NCBI GenBank assembly: GCA_046728975.1
Contig: JBKPFU010000137.1
Span: forward strand, 1-22,961
Reading direction: 5' to 3'
Length of the DNA stretch: 22,961 nt
Source: JBKPFU01 sp046728975
Lineage (GTDB): Bacteria > Actinomycetota > Thermoleophilia > Gaiellales > Gaiellaceae
Shown here: one piece after another, positions 1 to 8,559 of the stretch
Layout: each line of letters begins with the position of its first letter
Position numbering within the stretch: position 1 is the stretch's first letter
The notes under the pieces: generated by a model
The model's database searches: none
The model's input: the letters and a program-made list of their open reading frames with translations, nothing else
Told to the model about the DNA's origin: nothing
Made by a program: the position numbers and the translations under genes

Positions 1-3000
1 CGGAAGGCAAGGACGTGCGCCTCGCCGCCGCGGTCGGCCTCTTCGAGCAGCGCCTGGCTACGCCCAATGGCGGCGGGGACGGGCGTCGGCCCGTAGTAGA
101 GCGCCGCGGCAAGCTCTTGGAGGCACGAGGCGATCGACCAACCCGAGCGGCGGAGGTGTTCCGCGGCTTGCTCGGCAGCCTCCGAGGACTGTCGGTACCG
201 GCAGTGGAGCCCGCCGCGAACGAACGCGATCGCATACCACGTCCGGCCGAGGGCGCGGTCGTCGCCGAGCTCCTCGAGCACCGGGATCGCGTGCGCGGAA
301 AGCGAGAGCAGCTCGTCGGCGCCTCCCTCGGGTTTCCTGAAGAGGTTCAGGTTCGCCAGCTCGAGCTGCGCCCGAAGCTCCGCGCGCCGGTCGCGCTCCC
401 GCCTGGCGGTACTGACCGCGTTGCCGAGCACCTCTTCCGCACCGGGGACGTCACCGGCTCTCCAGACGGAGATCCCCAGCTCCGCGAGCAAGTCGCGCCG
501 CGTCGTCTCGCGTTCCGGGAGTAACGACGAAGCCCGCGTGAGGAGGTTCGTCGCGGCGGCCGTGTCGCCACGTTTCGCCGCTCGAAGCCCGGCTGACGCA
601 AGACGGTCGCCGGCGTCGCTCGCGAGCCTGCGGGCGCGTCCGTCGGGAGGGCCGCCTTCGACACGCGAGCGGTAAGCCTGCTCGAGGTGGTAGCCCGCCA
701 CCTCTTCCGGTGCGGGCCCGTGAAGGTCGACCCAATCGGCGACTCGCTCGTGGAGCTCGGCGCGCACCTCCCGCGGGATCGTCGCGTAGGCGACCTCGCG
801 GATGAGGACATGGTTGAAGCGGAAGCCGTCCTCGCGCGGGAACGCGGATGTTGCCGGATCGACGAGACCCTTCTGCCTCAGGTCGACGAGGTGGCGTCCG
901 ACTGCCGGAACGTCGAGCGGCGGCGAGAGATGAAGGACCGCGCCGTGCCAGAACTCCCGGCCGATCACGGCGGCTCTCTGCAGGACATCGCGCTCGCCCG
1001 GCTCGAGGCGGTCGAGGCGACTCGAGACGAGTGCCTCGAGCGAGGGCGGAACTCCCTCCAGGTCTCCAGCGGCCTCGTCCCGCAAGAACGCGACCAGCTG
1101 CTCCGCGAAGAGGGGATTGCCTTCCGCCAGCTCGACCACGCGCGCATGGGCTTCCGGCGAGAGCACATCCTGATCGACCAGCTCCACGAGCTCGGCCGCA
1201 TCGGCGGCACCAAGGGCCTCGACCGAGATCACCGTCGTCTCGGCTTTCCAGCTCGGTCGCTTCTCCAGCAGCTCAGGCCGCGCGAGGCACAAAACGAGGA
1301 GCGGGCCTGCGGCGCTGCGGTCCCGGAGGTACTCGACGAGATCCAAGACCGTTGGTTCGGCCCAGTGCGCGTCGTCGAGGACGAGGATCACAGGACGCTC
1401 CTGCGCCAGACGCTCGAGGAGGCGCCGAACGGCCAAGAACACCTCTCCGACCGTCGCCTTGCCGGGCGTGCGCGCGACGATGTCGGCGACCGGCTGGGCG
1501 GTCCGCTCGGTCTCGTCTTCGCCGGCGAGGAGCTCTGCGATCCGCTCGCGATGCGGCTCGCCGACGGCCTGCGAAATCGCCTCGGCGAGTGGAAGGTACG
1601 TCGCACCCTCACCGTACGAGACGCAGCGACCGATCAACGTCGTCGCCTCCGCGCCCAGCGACTGCGTGAAGGCGGCGGCGAGGCGTGACTTGCCGATTCC
1701 AGGGTCACCCAGCACTGCGGCGACCACGCAGCGCCGCTCCCTCGCCGCGCGGGCAAATGCGCGGCGGAGCTGAGCGTTCTCAGCGGATCGTCCGACAAAC
1801 GGCGTTTGCTCCAACGTGCCGGGTACACCGCGTTGCGCGACATCTGCCAGGCGCGAAACCAGAACCGGTTCGCGGCGGCCGCGCACCGTCCGCGGTTCTG
1901 CAGGCTCGACCAGAACCTGACTCCCCGCGAGCTGCGCCGTCGCGGCATCCACCAGGATCTCTCCCGGCTCGACGATCTCCGCCAGACGTCTGGCGAAACC
2001 GACGACGGCACCCGTCAGGTCGAGCCGGCCCGAGGCGCCGGACATCGTCACATCACCCGTTGCCAGGGCGGTCCGAAGCTCGATCCGAACGCTCCCGTCG
2101 GTCCTATCGTCGTCGAGCGCCCCGAGCGCACGCCTCAGCTGAACGGCGGCGCGTGCCGCGCGTAGCGCGTCGTCCTCGTGCGCGACGGGGGCGCCGAAGA
2201 CGGCCATCAGCTCGTCGCCAGCGAAGCGCTCGATCGTGCCGCCGTGGTACTCGACCGCGGCACGAAGCTCGTGCGAAGCGCGGACGGTGGCGGCGTGGAG
2301 CGCGTCGGGATCGGTCTCTGCGCGCCCGGTGTCGGCCGCTGCGATCTCGGCAAAGAGAATGGTCGCGATCTTGTGCAGCTGCCGCGGCTCGGGGAAGGCG
2401 GTCGGCTGCCCGGTTGCTGCCGCCGGTGAGAGCGCAGCGTCCTGTCGAAGAATCGCTTGCTCGAGCTCTCGCAGCGCCGGGCTCGGCTCGATTCCGAGCT
2501 CCTCCACGAGCACGCGGCGCGCCGCCTGGTACGCCTCGAGCGCCTCAGCCTGTCGGCCGGAGCGATAGAGGGCGAGCATGAGCTGCCCGCGAACACGTTC
2601 TCGGAGCGGATGCTCGTCGACGAGCCGCTCCAGCTCGCCGATCAGCTCGGCGTGTCGACCGAGCGCGAGATCTGCGTCGACCCGCTCCTCGACGACGGTC
2701 AGGCGGCGCTCTTCGAGTTGCTGGATTACCGGCTGCGCGAACGATTCGAATGTCAGCTCCGCAAGCGGCGGACCGCGCCACAGCGCGAGTGCCTTCCGGA
2801 GCTTGTCCGCGCGCTCGGAGTTAGGCGCCTCGCGCGCTTCGTCCACGAGACGCTCGAAACGTCCGAGGTCGATGTCCTCCGGCGCCACGTCGAGGACGTA
2901 GCCGCTACCGCGGGTGAGCAGGATTTCGGCGCCGAGCGTGCGGCGGAGTTGCGAGACGCAGTTGTGCAGCGAGCCCTTCGCCGTGCGAGGCGGCTGTTCG

Positions 3001-3152
3001 CCCCACAGCGCGTCGAGGAGACGGTCCGTCGAGACGACCTCGCCGGCGTGGACGAGGAGCAGGGAGAGCAGCGCGCGCTGCTTCTGGCGCGGCAGCGGCA
3101 CGAGCCGATCCGCCTCGCGAACCTCGATCGGCCCCAGGACCCCGAAGTACAT
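1..3152 (-). CDS. BTAD-type transcriptional regulator with cyclase-like and AAA ATPase domains, 3' end cut by window edge
   Basis: The frame is open from ATG 3152 (protein starts MYFGVLGPIEV, typical of SARP/BTAD regulators) to position 1, about 1050 codons, and continues outside. I checked that the start, the Walker A region and the left edge lie in one frame. Domains: winged helix, residues ~1-95; BTAD helical region ~95-245; class III nucleotide-cyclase-like domain ~265-430 (TILFAEI, then FAGDELMAVFG); ATPase with Walker A GDPGIGKS at 482-489 and Walker B VILVLDDAHW near 587; helical, probably TPR-like repeats after ~800. Proteins of this build are cytoplasmic activators that combine DNA binding with STAND-type ATPase signalling. 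The cyclase part looks inactive: the first metal Asp is Glu, and the Asn-x3-Arg segment reads GFARR. The gene diverges from the 53-codon ORF and the transport block, so it may regulate them. The target is inferred. Confidence 0.9.
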   Translation of the reverse strand, partial: MYFGVLGPIEVREADRLVPLPRQKQRALLSLLLVHAGEVVSTDRLLDALWGEQPPRTAKGSLHNCVSQLRRTLGAEILLTRGSGYVLDVAPEDIDLGRFERLVDEAREAPNSERADKLRKALALWRGPPLAELTFESFAQPVIQQLEERRLTVVEERVDADLALGRHAELIGELERLVDEHPLRERVRGQLMLALYRSGRQAEALEAYQAARRVLVEELGIEPSPALRELEQAILRQDAALSPAAATGQPTAFPEPRQLHKIATILFAEIAAADTGRAETDPDALHAATVRASHELRAAVEYHGGTIERFAGDELMAVFGAPVAHEDDALRAARAAVQLRRALGALDDDRTDGSVRIELRTALATGDVTMSGASGRLDLTGAVVGFARRLAEIVEPGEILVDAATAQLAGSQVLVEPAEPRTVRGRREPVLVSRLADVAQRGVPGTLEQTPFVGRSAENAQLRRAFARAARERRCVVAAVLGDPGIGKSRLAAAFTQSLGAEATTLIGRCVSYGEGATYLPLAEAISQAVGEPHRERIAELLAGEDETERTAQPVADIVARTPGKATVGEVFLAVRRLLERLAQERPVILVLDDAHWAEPTVLDLVEYLRDRSAAGPLLVLCLARPELLEKRPSWKAETTVISVEALGAADAAELVELVDQDVLSPEAHARVVELAEGNPLFAEQLVAFLRDEAAGDLEGVPPSLEALVSSRLDRLEPGERDVLQRAAVIGREFWHGAVLHLSPPLDVPAVGRHLVDLRQKGLVDPATSAFPREDGFRFNHVLIREVAYATIPREVRAELHERVADWVDLHGPAPEEVAGYHLEQAYRSRVEGGPPDGRARRLASDAGDRLASAGLRAAKRGDTAAATNLLTRASSLLPERETTRRDLLAELGISVWRAGDVPGAEEVLGNAVSTARRERDRRAELRAQLELANLNLFRKPEGGADELLSLSAHAIPVLEELGDDRALGRTWYAIAFVRGGLHCRYRQSSEAAEQAAEHLRRSGWSIASCLQELAAALYYGPTPVPAAIGRSQALLEEADRGGEAHVLAF

Positions 3153-3229
3153 GTGACTTATGTAGCACCGTCCGGTCGCGAGCAACAGATGAGCGCCGTG
3201 TTAGCGGGGCGCGCGAGGCTGCGGCCGCG

Positions 3230-3391
3230 ATGAACGAACTCGAACAGAACGCATCGAGCGAGAACGGGAGCCTCGCCGAGGAGGTCGTGCGCTACCTGAG
3301 CGTCGTCGACGTCTTTCGCGACGAGGGCTGCGTGCTGGAGTGGCTGGCCGAGGATGCTCGTTCGCCGATGGAGCTCGTCGCAGCGGCCTGA
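3230..3391 (+). CDS. Small hypothetical protein (53 aa)
   Basis: A short ORF starts at ATG 3230 and ends at TGA 3389-3391 between the divergent large regulator and the binding-protein gene. The product begins MNELEQNASSENG and continues as one probable acidic amphipathic helix (LAEEVVRYLSVVDVF, then CVLEWLAEDA), with a single Cys and no signal peptide or membrane segment. A weak GAGG lies 11 bases before the ATG (3215-3218). I recognise no family. Its position, with the regulator facing away and the transport genes downstream, would fit a small peptide made under the same control. It could equally be a chance ORF in GC-rich DNA. It accounts for about half of the 330 bases between the two large genes. 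Confidence 0.45.
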   Translation: MNELEQNASSENGSLAEEVVRYLSVVDVFRDEGCVLEWLAEDARSPMELVAAA

Positions 3392-3416
3392 CGAGCTCGG
3401 GCCGCCGCCGACGACC

Positions 3417-3437
3417 TGCGTTAGCGCTGCGTTAGCG
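3417..3437 (+). promoter_or_regulatory. Direct repeat with 11-bp period, candidate SARP/BTAD regulator operator
   Basis: The 10-mer TGCGTTAGCG occurs at 3417-3426 and again at 3428-3437, exactly 11 bp apart, about one helical turn. A third partial copy, GTTAGCG, lies at 3200-3206 near the regulator start. SARP-family activators are known to bind short direct repeats of 11-bp period close to the -35 region. Here the repeats end 45 bp before the binding-protein ATG, and a TATTGAT sequence that could serve as -10 lies at 3462-3468. The link to the regulator at 1-3152 is inference. Confidence 0.4.
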
Positions 3438-3482
3438 GCGGGGGCGATGCTCGGAGCAGGTTATTGATGAAAGGAGACCGCG

Positions 3483-6299
3483 ATGTTCCGCCTCGCGCTC
3501 GCACTGGTTGCGCTGGCCGTCACGGCCGCGCTCGCTAGCCCCGCCCGCGCCGAACCGACGACGCTTCGCGTCAACCTCTCCGAGACCGATTTCGACTACG
3601 TCGACCCCGCGCTCGCGTACTTCCAGCCGTCGTGGCAGCTCCTGTACGTGACGTGCGCGATGCTCGTCAACTACCCGGACGAACCTGGGGAGGAGGGGAC
3701 GCGCCTGCAACCGGAGCTTGCGGCCGCGATGCCCGCAATCTCCGCAGACGGGAAGACATACACGTTCCAGGTGCGGAGCGACTTCACGTTCTCGCCGCCT
3801 GCGAACCGTGCAGTCGGCGCGCAGGACGTGAAGGACACTTTCGAGCGCTTGGCGACGCCGGGGCTGAACTCGCCGGCGACGCGGTTCTACCGGGACATCG
3901 TCGGCTTCAACGACAGGGTGGCCGGCACGTCCCCTTCGATCGCCGGCATCACCGTGGAGGGGCAGACGATCACGTTCACGCTCGAGCGCCCGGCGGGCGA
4001 CTTTCTCGCTCGGCTGGCGATGCCGTTTGCGTGCGTTCTTCCGTCCGGCACACCGATGGATCCCGCCGGCATCCAGTCATTCGGCTCTGCGGGGCCGTAC
4101 TACATCGAGAGCCGGACGCCGAATCACGGCGCGCTGCTCAAACAGAACCCGAACTACCACGGTGATCGGCCGCACCACTTCGACCAGATCGCATACACCG
4201 TCCAGACCAACGTGGAGACGAGCCTGCAGCAGGTGGAGAGCGGAGAAGCCGACTACGACGCCGGCGGCCTCCCACCGTCCGCACACGCGAGGCTCTACGA
4301 ACAGTACGGGCCGGAAAGCCCCGTCGCAGCTGTGGGCCGGCAGCAGTACTTCGTAAACCCCGAAGTCGCCATGCGGTACTTCTCGCTCAAGACAACGCGG
4401 CCTACGTTTTCGAAGCTCAAGCTCCGGCAGGCCGTCAACTACGCGCTCGACCGGCCGGCTTTGATCGCCCAGCGCGGGTTCCTGGCGGGACAGCCGACCG
4501 ACCAGTATCTGGCGCCCGGAACGCCCGGCTTCCAGAACGAGAGCATCTACCCGCTCGACGGCCCGGACCTCGACACGGCGCGTCGGCTCGTGGCGGAAGC
4601 AGGAGGCGCTCCGGCCGAGCCGATCGTCGTCTACACCGGGAATACAGCCGCGGCGCAGAACACGGCGGCCGTACTCAAAGCGAATCTGGAGGCGATCGGC
4701 TTCACCGTCGACGTCCAGTCCTTCTCGAGCGGCGAGATGTATCGGAGGTGCGGGACGCGGACCGAGCCCGTCGACATCTGCAACGCAGGCTGGATCGCCG
4801 ACTACAACGATCCCTTCGACTTCCTCATGCTCTTCGACGGGACGACGATCCGCGACCAGAACAACAACAACCTGTCGTACTTCGACGACGCGGTGATCAA
4901 CCAGCGGATCGCTGATGCGGAGACGCTCGCGGGCGAACCGCGCTACACGGCGTTCGGCGATCTCGACGTGGACCTCGCGCGCTACTACGCGCCCGTGGCC
5001 GCATGGATGAACGACAACGCTCGCGAGTTCTTCTCGTCGCGAATCCGCTGCCGCCACTACTCCGAGACGTACCCCGGGATGTCGCTCGGAGCGCTCTGTC
5101 TGGCTCCCGCGAACGACGACTTCGCCGACCGCCAGCCTCTGAGCGGCGATACCGGCAGCGCTGAGGGGACCACCGACGGTGCGAGCAAGGAGACCGGGGA
5201 GCCGAACCACGCGGGCGCTTCCGGCGGCGCGTCGATCTGGTATCGCTGGACGGCGCCGACGAGCGGCCCGGCGATGTTCGACACGTGCGGCAGCGACTTC
5301 GACACCGTGCTCGCGGTCTACACAGGATCCAGCGTTGGAGCGCTCACACCCGTCGCCTCGAATGACGATGCTTGCGAGTTGGGCAGCCGCGTCGGCTTCA
5401 CCGCGGTCGCGGGGGCGGAGTACGAAATTGCGGTCGACGGCTTCGTCGGCGACCGTGGCCACGTCGTGCTCGCATGGAGCCGGAATGAGCTCCGTTTCCC
5501 CCCAGCTGAAGAGAGCCCGCCGGAGATCTCCGGTCAGCCGAAGGACGGCGAAACCTTGACCGCCAGCACGGGTGTCTGGCGGGGCACGCCGCCGATGACC
5601 TTCAGCTTCGCCTGGCTCCGGTGCGACCCCTTCAGCGCAAGCTGCATGACGATCAGCGGCGCAACGGCTCGAACACACACGCTAACGAGCGCCGAAGTCG
5701 GTTCGCGGCTGCGCATCCTGGTCACGGCGACCAACGCGGCCGGCTCCGACTACGCCGCGTCCGCCCCAACCGGGATCGTGACGGCTGCCGCTCCCGCGGT
5801 CGTCTCAGCACCCACGATCGAAGGTGTGCCGCTCACCGACGAGGTACTTGCCGCCTCGCCCGGTGGCTGGCGCGGGACAAGCCCATCGTTCGCCTATCAG
5901 TGGCAGCGCTGCAACACGGTCGGCGAGGGCTGTCTCGATCTTGCCGGTGAAAACACCGAGGAGCTGGTCCTCACCTCTGCGCACGTCGGGTTCCGCATCC
6001 GAGTCGTGGTGACGGCGACGAACGTCGCCGGCGGCGCGACCGCCGCGTCGGCGCCGACCGAGGTCGTTCGCCGGCGGGTGGCTCCTGTCCGATGCGTCGT
6101 GCCGTCGGTGCGCGGCAAGACCGTTCGCGTCGCTCGGCGCATGCTCGGGCGCCGGCACTGCCGGCTCGGCAAAATCACTCTCGTGTTCTCGCGGCGCGTG
6201 CGAAAAGGGATCGTGATTTCTCAGAGGCCACGGGCGGGGAGGCGCCTTCGGAGCGGCGCGAAGGTGAACCTGGTCGTCAGCCGTGGGCGCCGCCGCTGA
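3483..6299 (+). CDS. Family 5 ABC substrate-binding protein fused to PPC-like, two Ig-like and PASTA domains
   Basis: ATG 3483 follows a strong AAAGGAG at 3470-3476. The 938-aa product begins with a Sec signal peptide (hydrophobic core to about residue 21, likely cut after ARA at ~24). It has no lipobox Cys, unlike most Gram-positive binding proteins. Residues ~28-540 are an SBP_bac_5 (oligopeptide/nickel type) domain, with LRQAVNYALDR and a GPYYIE-type segment. Then come a PPC-like beta domain (~545-665, from NDDFADR), two Ig-like repeats (~678-770 and ~775-865, each with GVWRGT or GGWRGT and a VTATN(A/V)AG end), and a C-terminal PASTA module (~869-935, VPSVRGKTV ... ISQRPRAG) with two Cys. 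Ordinary family members are 500-600 aa. PASTA domains often bind peptidoglycan, so the tail may hold the receptor in the wall. Two permease genes follow. The ligand is unknown. Confidence 0.88.
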   Translation: MFRLALALVALAVTAALASPARAEPTTLRVNLSETDFDYVDPALAYFQPSWQLLYVTCAMLVNYPDEPGEEGTRLQPELAAAMPAISADGKTYTFQVRSDFTFSPPANRAVGAQDVKDTFERLATPGLNSPATRFYRDIVGFNDRVAGTSPSIAGITVEGQTITFTLERPAGDFLARLAMPFACVLPSGTPMDPAGIQSFGSAGPYYIESRTPNHGALLKQNPNYHGDRPHHFDQIAYTVQTNVETSLQQVESGEADYDAGGLPPSAHARLYEQYGPESPVAAVGRQQYFVNPEVAMRYFSLKTTRPTFSKLKLRQAVNYALDRPALIAQRGFLAGQPTDQYLAPGTPGFQNESIYPLDGPDLDTARRLVAEAGGAPAEPIVVYTGNTAAAQNTAAVLKANLEAIGFTVDVQSFSSGEMYRRCGTRTEPVDICNAGWIADYNDPFDFLMLFDGTTIRDQNNNNLSYFDDAVINQRIADAETLAGEPRYTAFGDLDVDLARYYAPVAAWMNDNAREFFSSRIRCRHYSETYPGMSLGALCLAPANDDFADRQPLSGDTGSAEGTTDGASKETGEPNHAGASGGASIWYRWTAPTSGPAMFDTCGSDFDTVLAVYTGSSVGALTPVASNDDACELGSRVGFTAVAGAEYEIAVDGFVGDRGHVVLAWSRNELRFPPAEESPPEISGQPKDGETLTASTGVWRGTPPMTFSFAWLRCDPFSASCMTISGATARTHTLTSAEVGSRLRILVTATNAAGSDYAASAPTGIVTAAAPAVVSAPTIEGVPLTDEVLAASPGGWRGTSPSFAYQWQRCNTVGEGCLDLAGENTEELVLTSAHVGFRIRVVVTATNVAGGATAASAPTEVVRRRVAPVRCVVPSVRGKTVRVARRMLGRRHCRLGKITLVFSRRVRKGIVISQRPRAGRRLRSGAKVNLVVSRGRRR

Positions 6300-6360
6300 G
6301 TCGGCGCCCACGCGGACCCCGGAACGTTCCCCGACGGTATGACGTAGAGGCAGCAGGGCT

Positions 6361-6375
6361 GCAGCCGCCGGCTGC
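6361..6375 (+). terminator. Short hairpin between binding-protein and permease genes
   Basis: GCAGCC and GGCTGC (6361-6366 and 6370-6375) form a perfect 6-bp stem around GCC. An AT-rich stretch TTAAATTGATTTGAATA (6378-6394) follows, with no clear T run. It could be a weak terminator, or it could limit downstream expression relative to the abundant binding protein. The AT-rich stretch might instead hold a promoter for the permeases. The rest of the 129-base gap has only the palindrome GGAACGTTCC at 6321-6330. Confidence 0.3.
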
Positions 6376-6428
6376 GGTTAAATTGATTTGAATATCGTCC
6401 TGCGGCAGCAACGGGACTGGAGGGGATC

Positions 6429-7484
6429 TTGAGCACAGCCGCCGCGCGCGTCTCGTTTGGTACCGGCGCCCCGACGAGCGCGGCGGCCCGAACGTGGCAT
6501 CGCTTTCGCCGAGACCGCGTGGCGGTGCTCGCAGGAGCCTTCATCGTCGTCGTTGTCCTTGCGTGCTTCGTGCTCGAGCCGATCCTCGAGCACGTTCTCG
6601 GCCACGGGCCGAACGACCAGTTCCCGGCCGCGATACGCGACATCGACCTGAAGCCGAAAGGGCCGTGGACGCGAGTGCCGCTCGTCGATTACGTCGGGCA
6701 GCCGGTCACAGACAAGACGCCGACGACGCTCTTCGTGCTCGGCGCGGATGGGCCCCTCGGCCGCGATGAGTTCCTTCGTCTGCTCGCGGGCGGACGGACC
6801 TCGCTCGAGATCGCGCTCGGCGCGACCTTCCTCTCGCTGCTGATCGGCACTGTGATGGGCGCGGTCGCCGGCCTGTTCGGCGGCTGGGTCGACGGGACGA
6901 TCTCCCGCGCGACGGAGTTCGTGATGGGGTTCCCGCTCCTCTTCTTCGTCATCGTCGCCGGGCTGATCCTCAGCGACCGCCTGAACGGGATCACCCTGCA
7001 TGGAGCGGTCGTCCCGGGGACGGTGGCCCTTGTCGTCCTGATCGGCCTCTTCAGCTGGTTCTACATCGCCCGGATCGTGCGGGCGCAGGTCCTCGCGTTA
7101 CGCGAGCAGGAATTCGTCGAAGCCGCGCGGATGGTCGGCGCGGGCGAGCTTTACATCATCCGCAAGCACATCTTCCCGCACCTGCTGGGGACGCTCTTCG
7201 TCTACGGCTCGCTCGTGATCGCGTCCGTGATGGTGATCGAGGCCGCCTTTTCGATGCTGAACATCGGCATCGAGCTACCCGCCGCCAGCTGGGGCAACAT
7301 GGCCGCGACCAACTGGGGGACGCTGCTCACGCCGAGCATCGGTGCCTCGGCGCTTCCGCCGTCGCTTCGACAAACGGCGTGGACGACGGCCTTTCCCACC
7401 GTCGCCATCTTCGTCACCGTGTTCGCGTTTGCCCTCCTCGGCGAGGGCCTCAGGCGCGCCTTCGACCCCTACGGGAGCACCTAG
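6429..7484 (+). CDS. ABC transporter permease, DppC/OppC type
   Basis: The TTG at 6429 is chosen because GGAGG (6419-6423) sits five bases before it and the protein then starts MSTAAARVSF. The 351-aa product has the OppC-type first membrane segment (~31-50, after the basic stretch WHRFRRDR), a large extracytoplasmic loop (~50-120) and about five further membrane segments. The cytoplasmic EAA loop (EFVEAARMVGAGELYIIRKH, ~228-247) contacts the ATPase in this family. It would form the membrane channel with the next gene and receive substrate from the binding protein encoded upstream. No ATPase (DppD/DppF-like) gene is adjacent, so one must be supplied from elsewhere. Placing the C-type permease before the B-type reverses the usual order. 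Confidence 0.92.
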   Translation: MSTAAARVSFGTGAPTSAAARTWHRFRRDRVAVLAGAFIVVVVLACFVLEPILEHVLGHGPNDQFPAAIRDIDLKPKGPWTRVPLVDYVGQPVTDKTPTTLFVLGADGPLGRDEFLRLLAGGRTSLEIALGATFLSLLIGTVMGAVAGLFGGWVDGTISRATEFVMGFPLLFFVIVAGLILSDRLNGITLHGAVVPGTVALVVLIGLFSWFYIARIVRAQVLALREQEFVEAARMVGAGELYIIRKHIFPHLLGTLFVYGSLVIASVMVIEAAFSMLNIGIELPAASWGNMAATNWGTLLTPSIGASALPPSLRQTAWTTAFPTVAIFVTVFAFALLGEGLRRAFDPYGST

Positions 7485-7487
7485 ACC

Positions 7488-8531
7488 GTGCTCCGCTACA
7501 TCGCACGACGGCTGCTGGCGGGCATTCTGCTCCTCACCGCCCTGACGATGATCACCTTCCTGATCTTCAGGGTGAGCCCCGTCGATGCCGCCTGCCTGAT
7601 CGTGCCCTGCGGCCCCGGCACGCACACGACCGACGCCCAGATCGAGGCGGCGAGGCACCGGCTGGGCGTCGACCGTCCGATCTATGTCCAGTACGGCGAC
7701 TACGTCTGGCACCTCCTCACCGAAGGCAGCTTCGGATCGTCGTTCACCGGCCGGGAGATCGACACGACGATCCGCACCGTCTTGCCGCAGACGGCGTTCA
7801 TCGTGCTCGGAGGCATGTTCGTCCTGCTCCTGCTCGCGATCCCCCTCGGCGTGGTATCCGCGCTCTATCCGCAATCGCGGATCGACCGCACAGTGCTGGC
7901 CGTCTCGATTCTCGGGATCGCCCTGCATCCGCTCGTCGTCGGATTCCTGCTCCGCCGCATCTTCGGCGGCTGGCTCGACCTCGCCCCGACCGGCGGATAT
8001 TGCCCGATGAAGAGCGGCGTACCACAGGTTGAGGGCAGCCCGTCGTACTTGGTCACCGAGCCCCCTCCCATGTGCCACGGGCTGCAGAGCTGGGGTTCGC
8101 ACCTGATCCTGCCCTGGTTCACGTTCGCGCTCTTCTTCCTGCCGCTGTACGTGCGGATCATCCGCACGCGGCTGATCGAGACCGTCACCTCGCCGCACGT
8201 CGCCACCGCCCGGGCGAAGGGGGCGTCGGAAGGTCGAATCCTGCGCAAGCACGTCCTGCGGATCGCGATGCTCCCCGTGGTGCCGATGGTCGCCATGGAC
8301 GTCGGCGGAGCGTTGATGGCCGCGATCTACATCGAGATCTCCTTCAACTTCGCTGGTCTCGGCGACCTCATGCTCAGCCTGCTGCACGGCGAGAACGTGC
8401 AGGGCTACGACTTGCCGTTGATCGCTGCGATCACGACCGTAATCGGGGCGTTTGTCATCGCGCTGACGCTGATCGCCGACGTCGTCTATTTCGCGCTCGA
8501 GCCCCGCGCCCGGCTCGCGGCCACGGCTTAG
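7488..8531 (+). CDS. ABC transporter permease, DppB/OppB type
   Basis: GTG 7488 begins three bases after the preceding permease stop, so the two are almost certainly co-transcribed. The product (347 aa) starts MLRYIARRLLAGILLLTALT, the standard DppB-type N-terminus, and has about six membrane segments. The EAA loop lies at ~238-256 (VATARAKGASEGRILRKH). Residues ~160-205 form a longer extracytoplasmic loop with two Cys (C172, C196), where family members are often shorter. This may be a local insertion. The next gene is an oxygenase rather than an ATPase. Substrate cannot be told from the permease. Confidence 0.92.
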   Translation: MLRYIARRLLAGILLLTALTMITFLIFRVSPVDAACLIVPCGPGTHTTDAQIEAARHRLGVDRPIYVQYGDYVWHLLTEGSFGSSFTGREIDTTIRTVLPQTAFIVLGGMFVLLLLAIPLGVVSALYPQSRIDRTVLAVSILGIALHPLVVGFLLRRIFGGWLDLAPTGGYCPMKSGVPQVEGSPSYLVTEPPPMCHGLQSWGSHLILPWFTFALFFLPLYVRIIRTRLIETVTSPHVATARAKGASEGRILRKHVLRIAMLPVVPMVAMDVGGALMAAIYIEISFNFAGLGDLMLSLLHGENVQGYDLPLIAAITTVIGAFVIALTLIADVVYFALEPRARLAATA

Positions 8532-8559
8532 GGGCGCGGAGCGCCGCTAGATTCAGCGC

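Noticed and set aside
687..1688. Long plus-strand open frame (333 codons), and similar ones at 1685-2581 and 2457-3233
   Set aside because: They lie opposite the regulator gene, whose minus-strand frame shows clear BTAD, cyclase and Walker motifs. They are mirror frames typical of GC-rich DNA.
3145..3159. Imperfect palindrome AAGTACATGTGACTT over the regulator start codon
   Set aside because: Arms are only four bases and not exact; too weak to call an operator.
4077..5678. 533-codon minus-strand frame
   Set aside because: Antisense to the binding-protein gene, with no recognisable motif and Arg/Val-rich mirror composition.
7275..8387. 370-codon minus-strand frame
   Set aside because: Antisense to the two permease genes and rich in Glu/Asp/Arg from mirrored codons.
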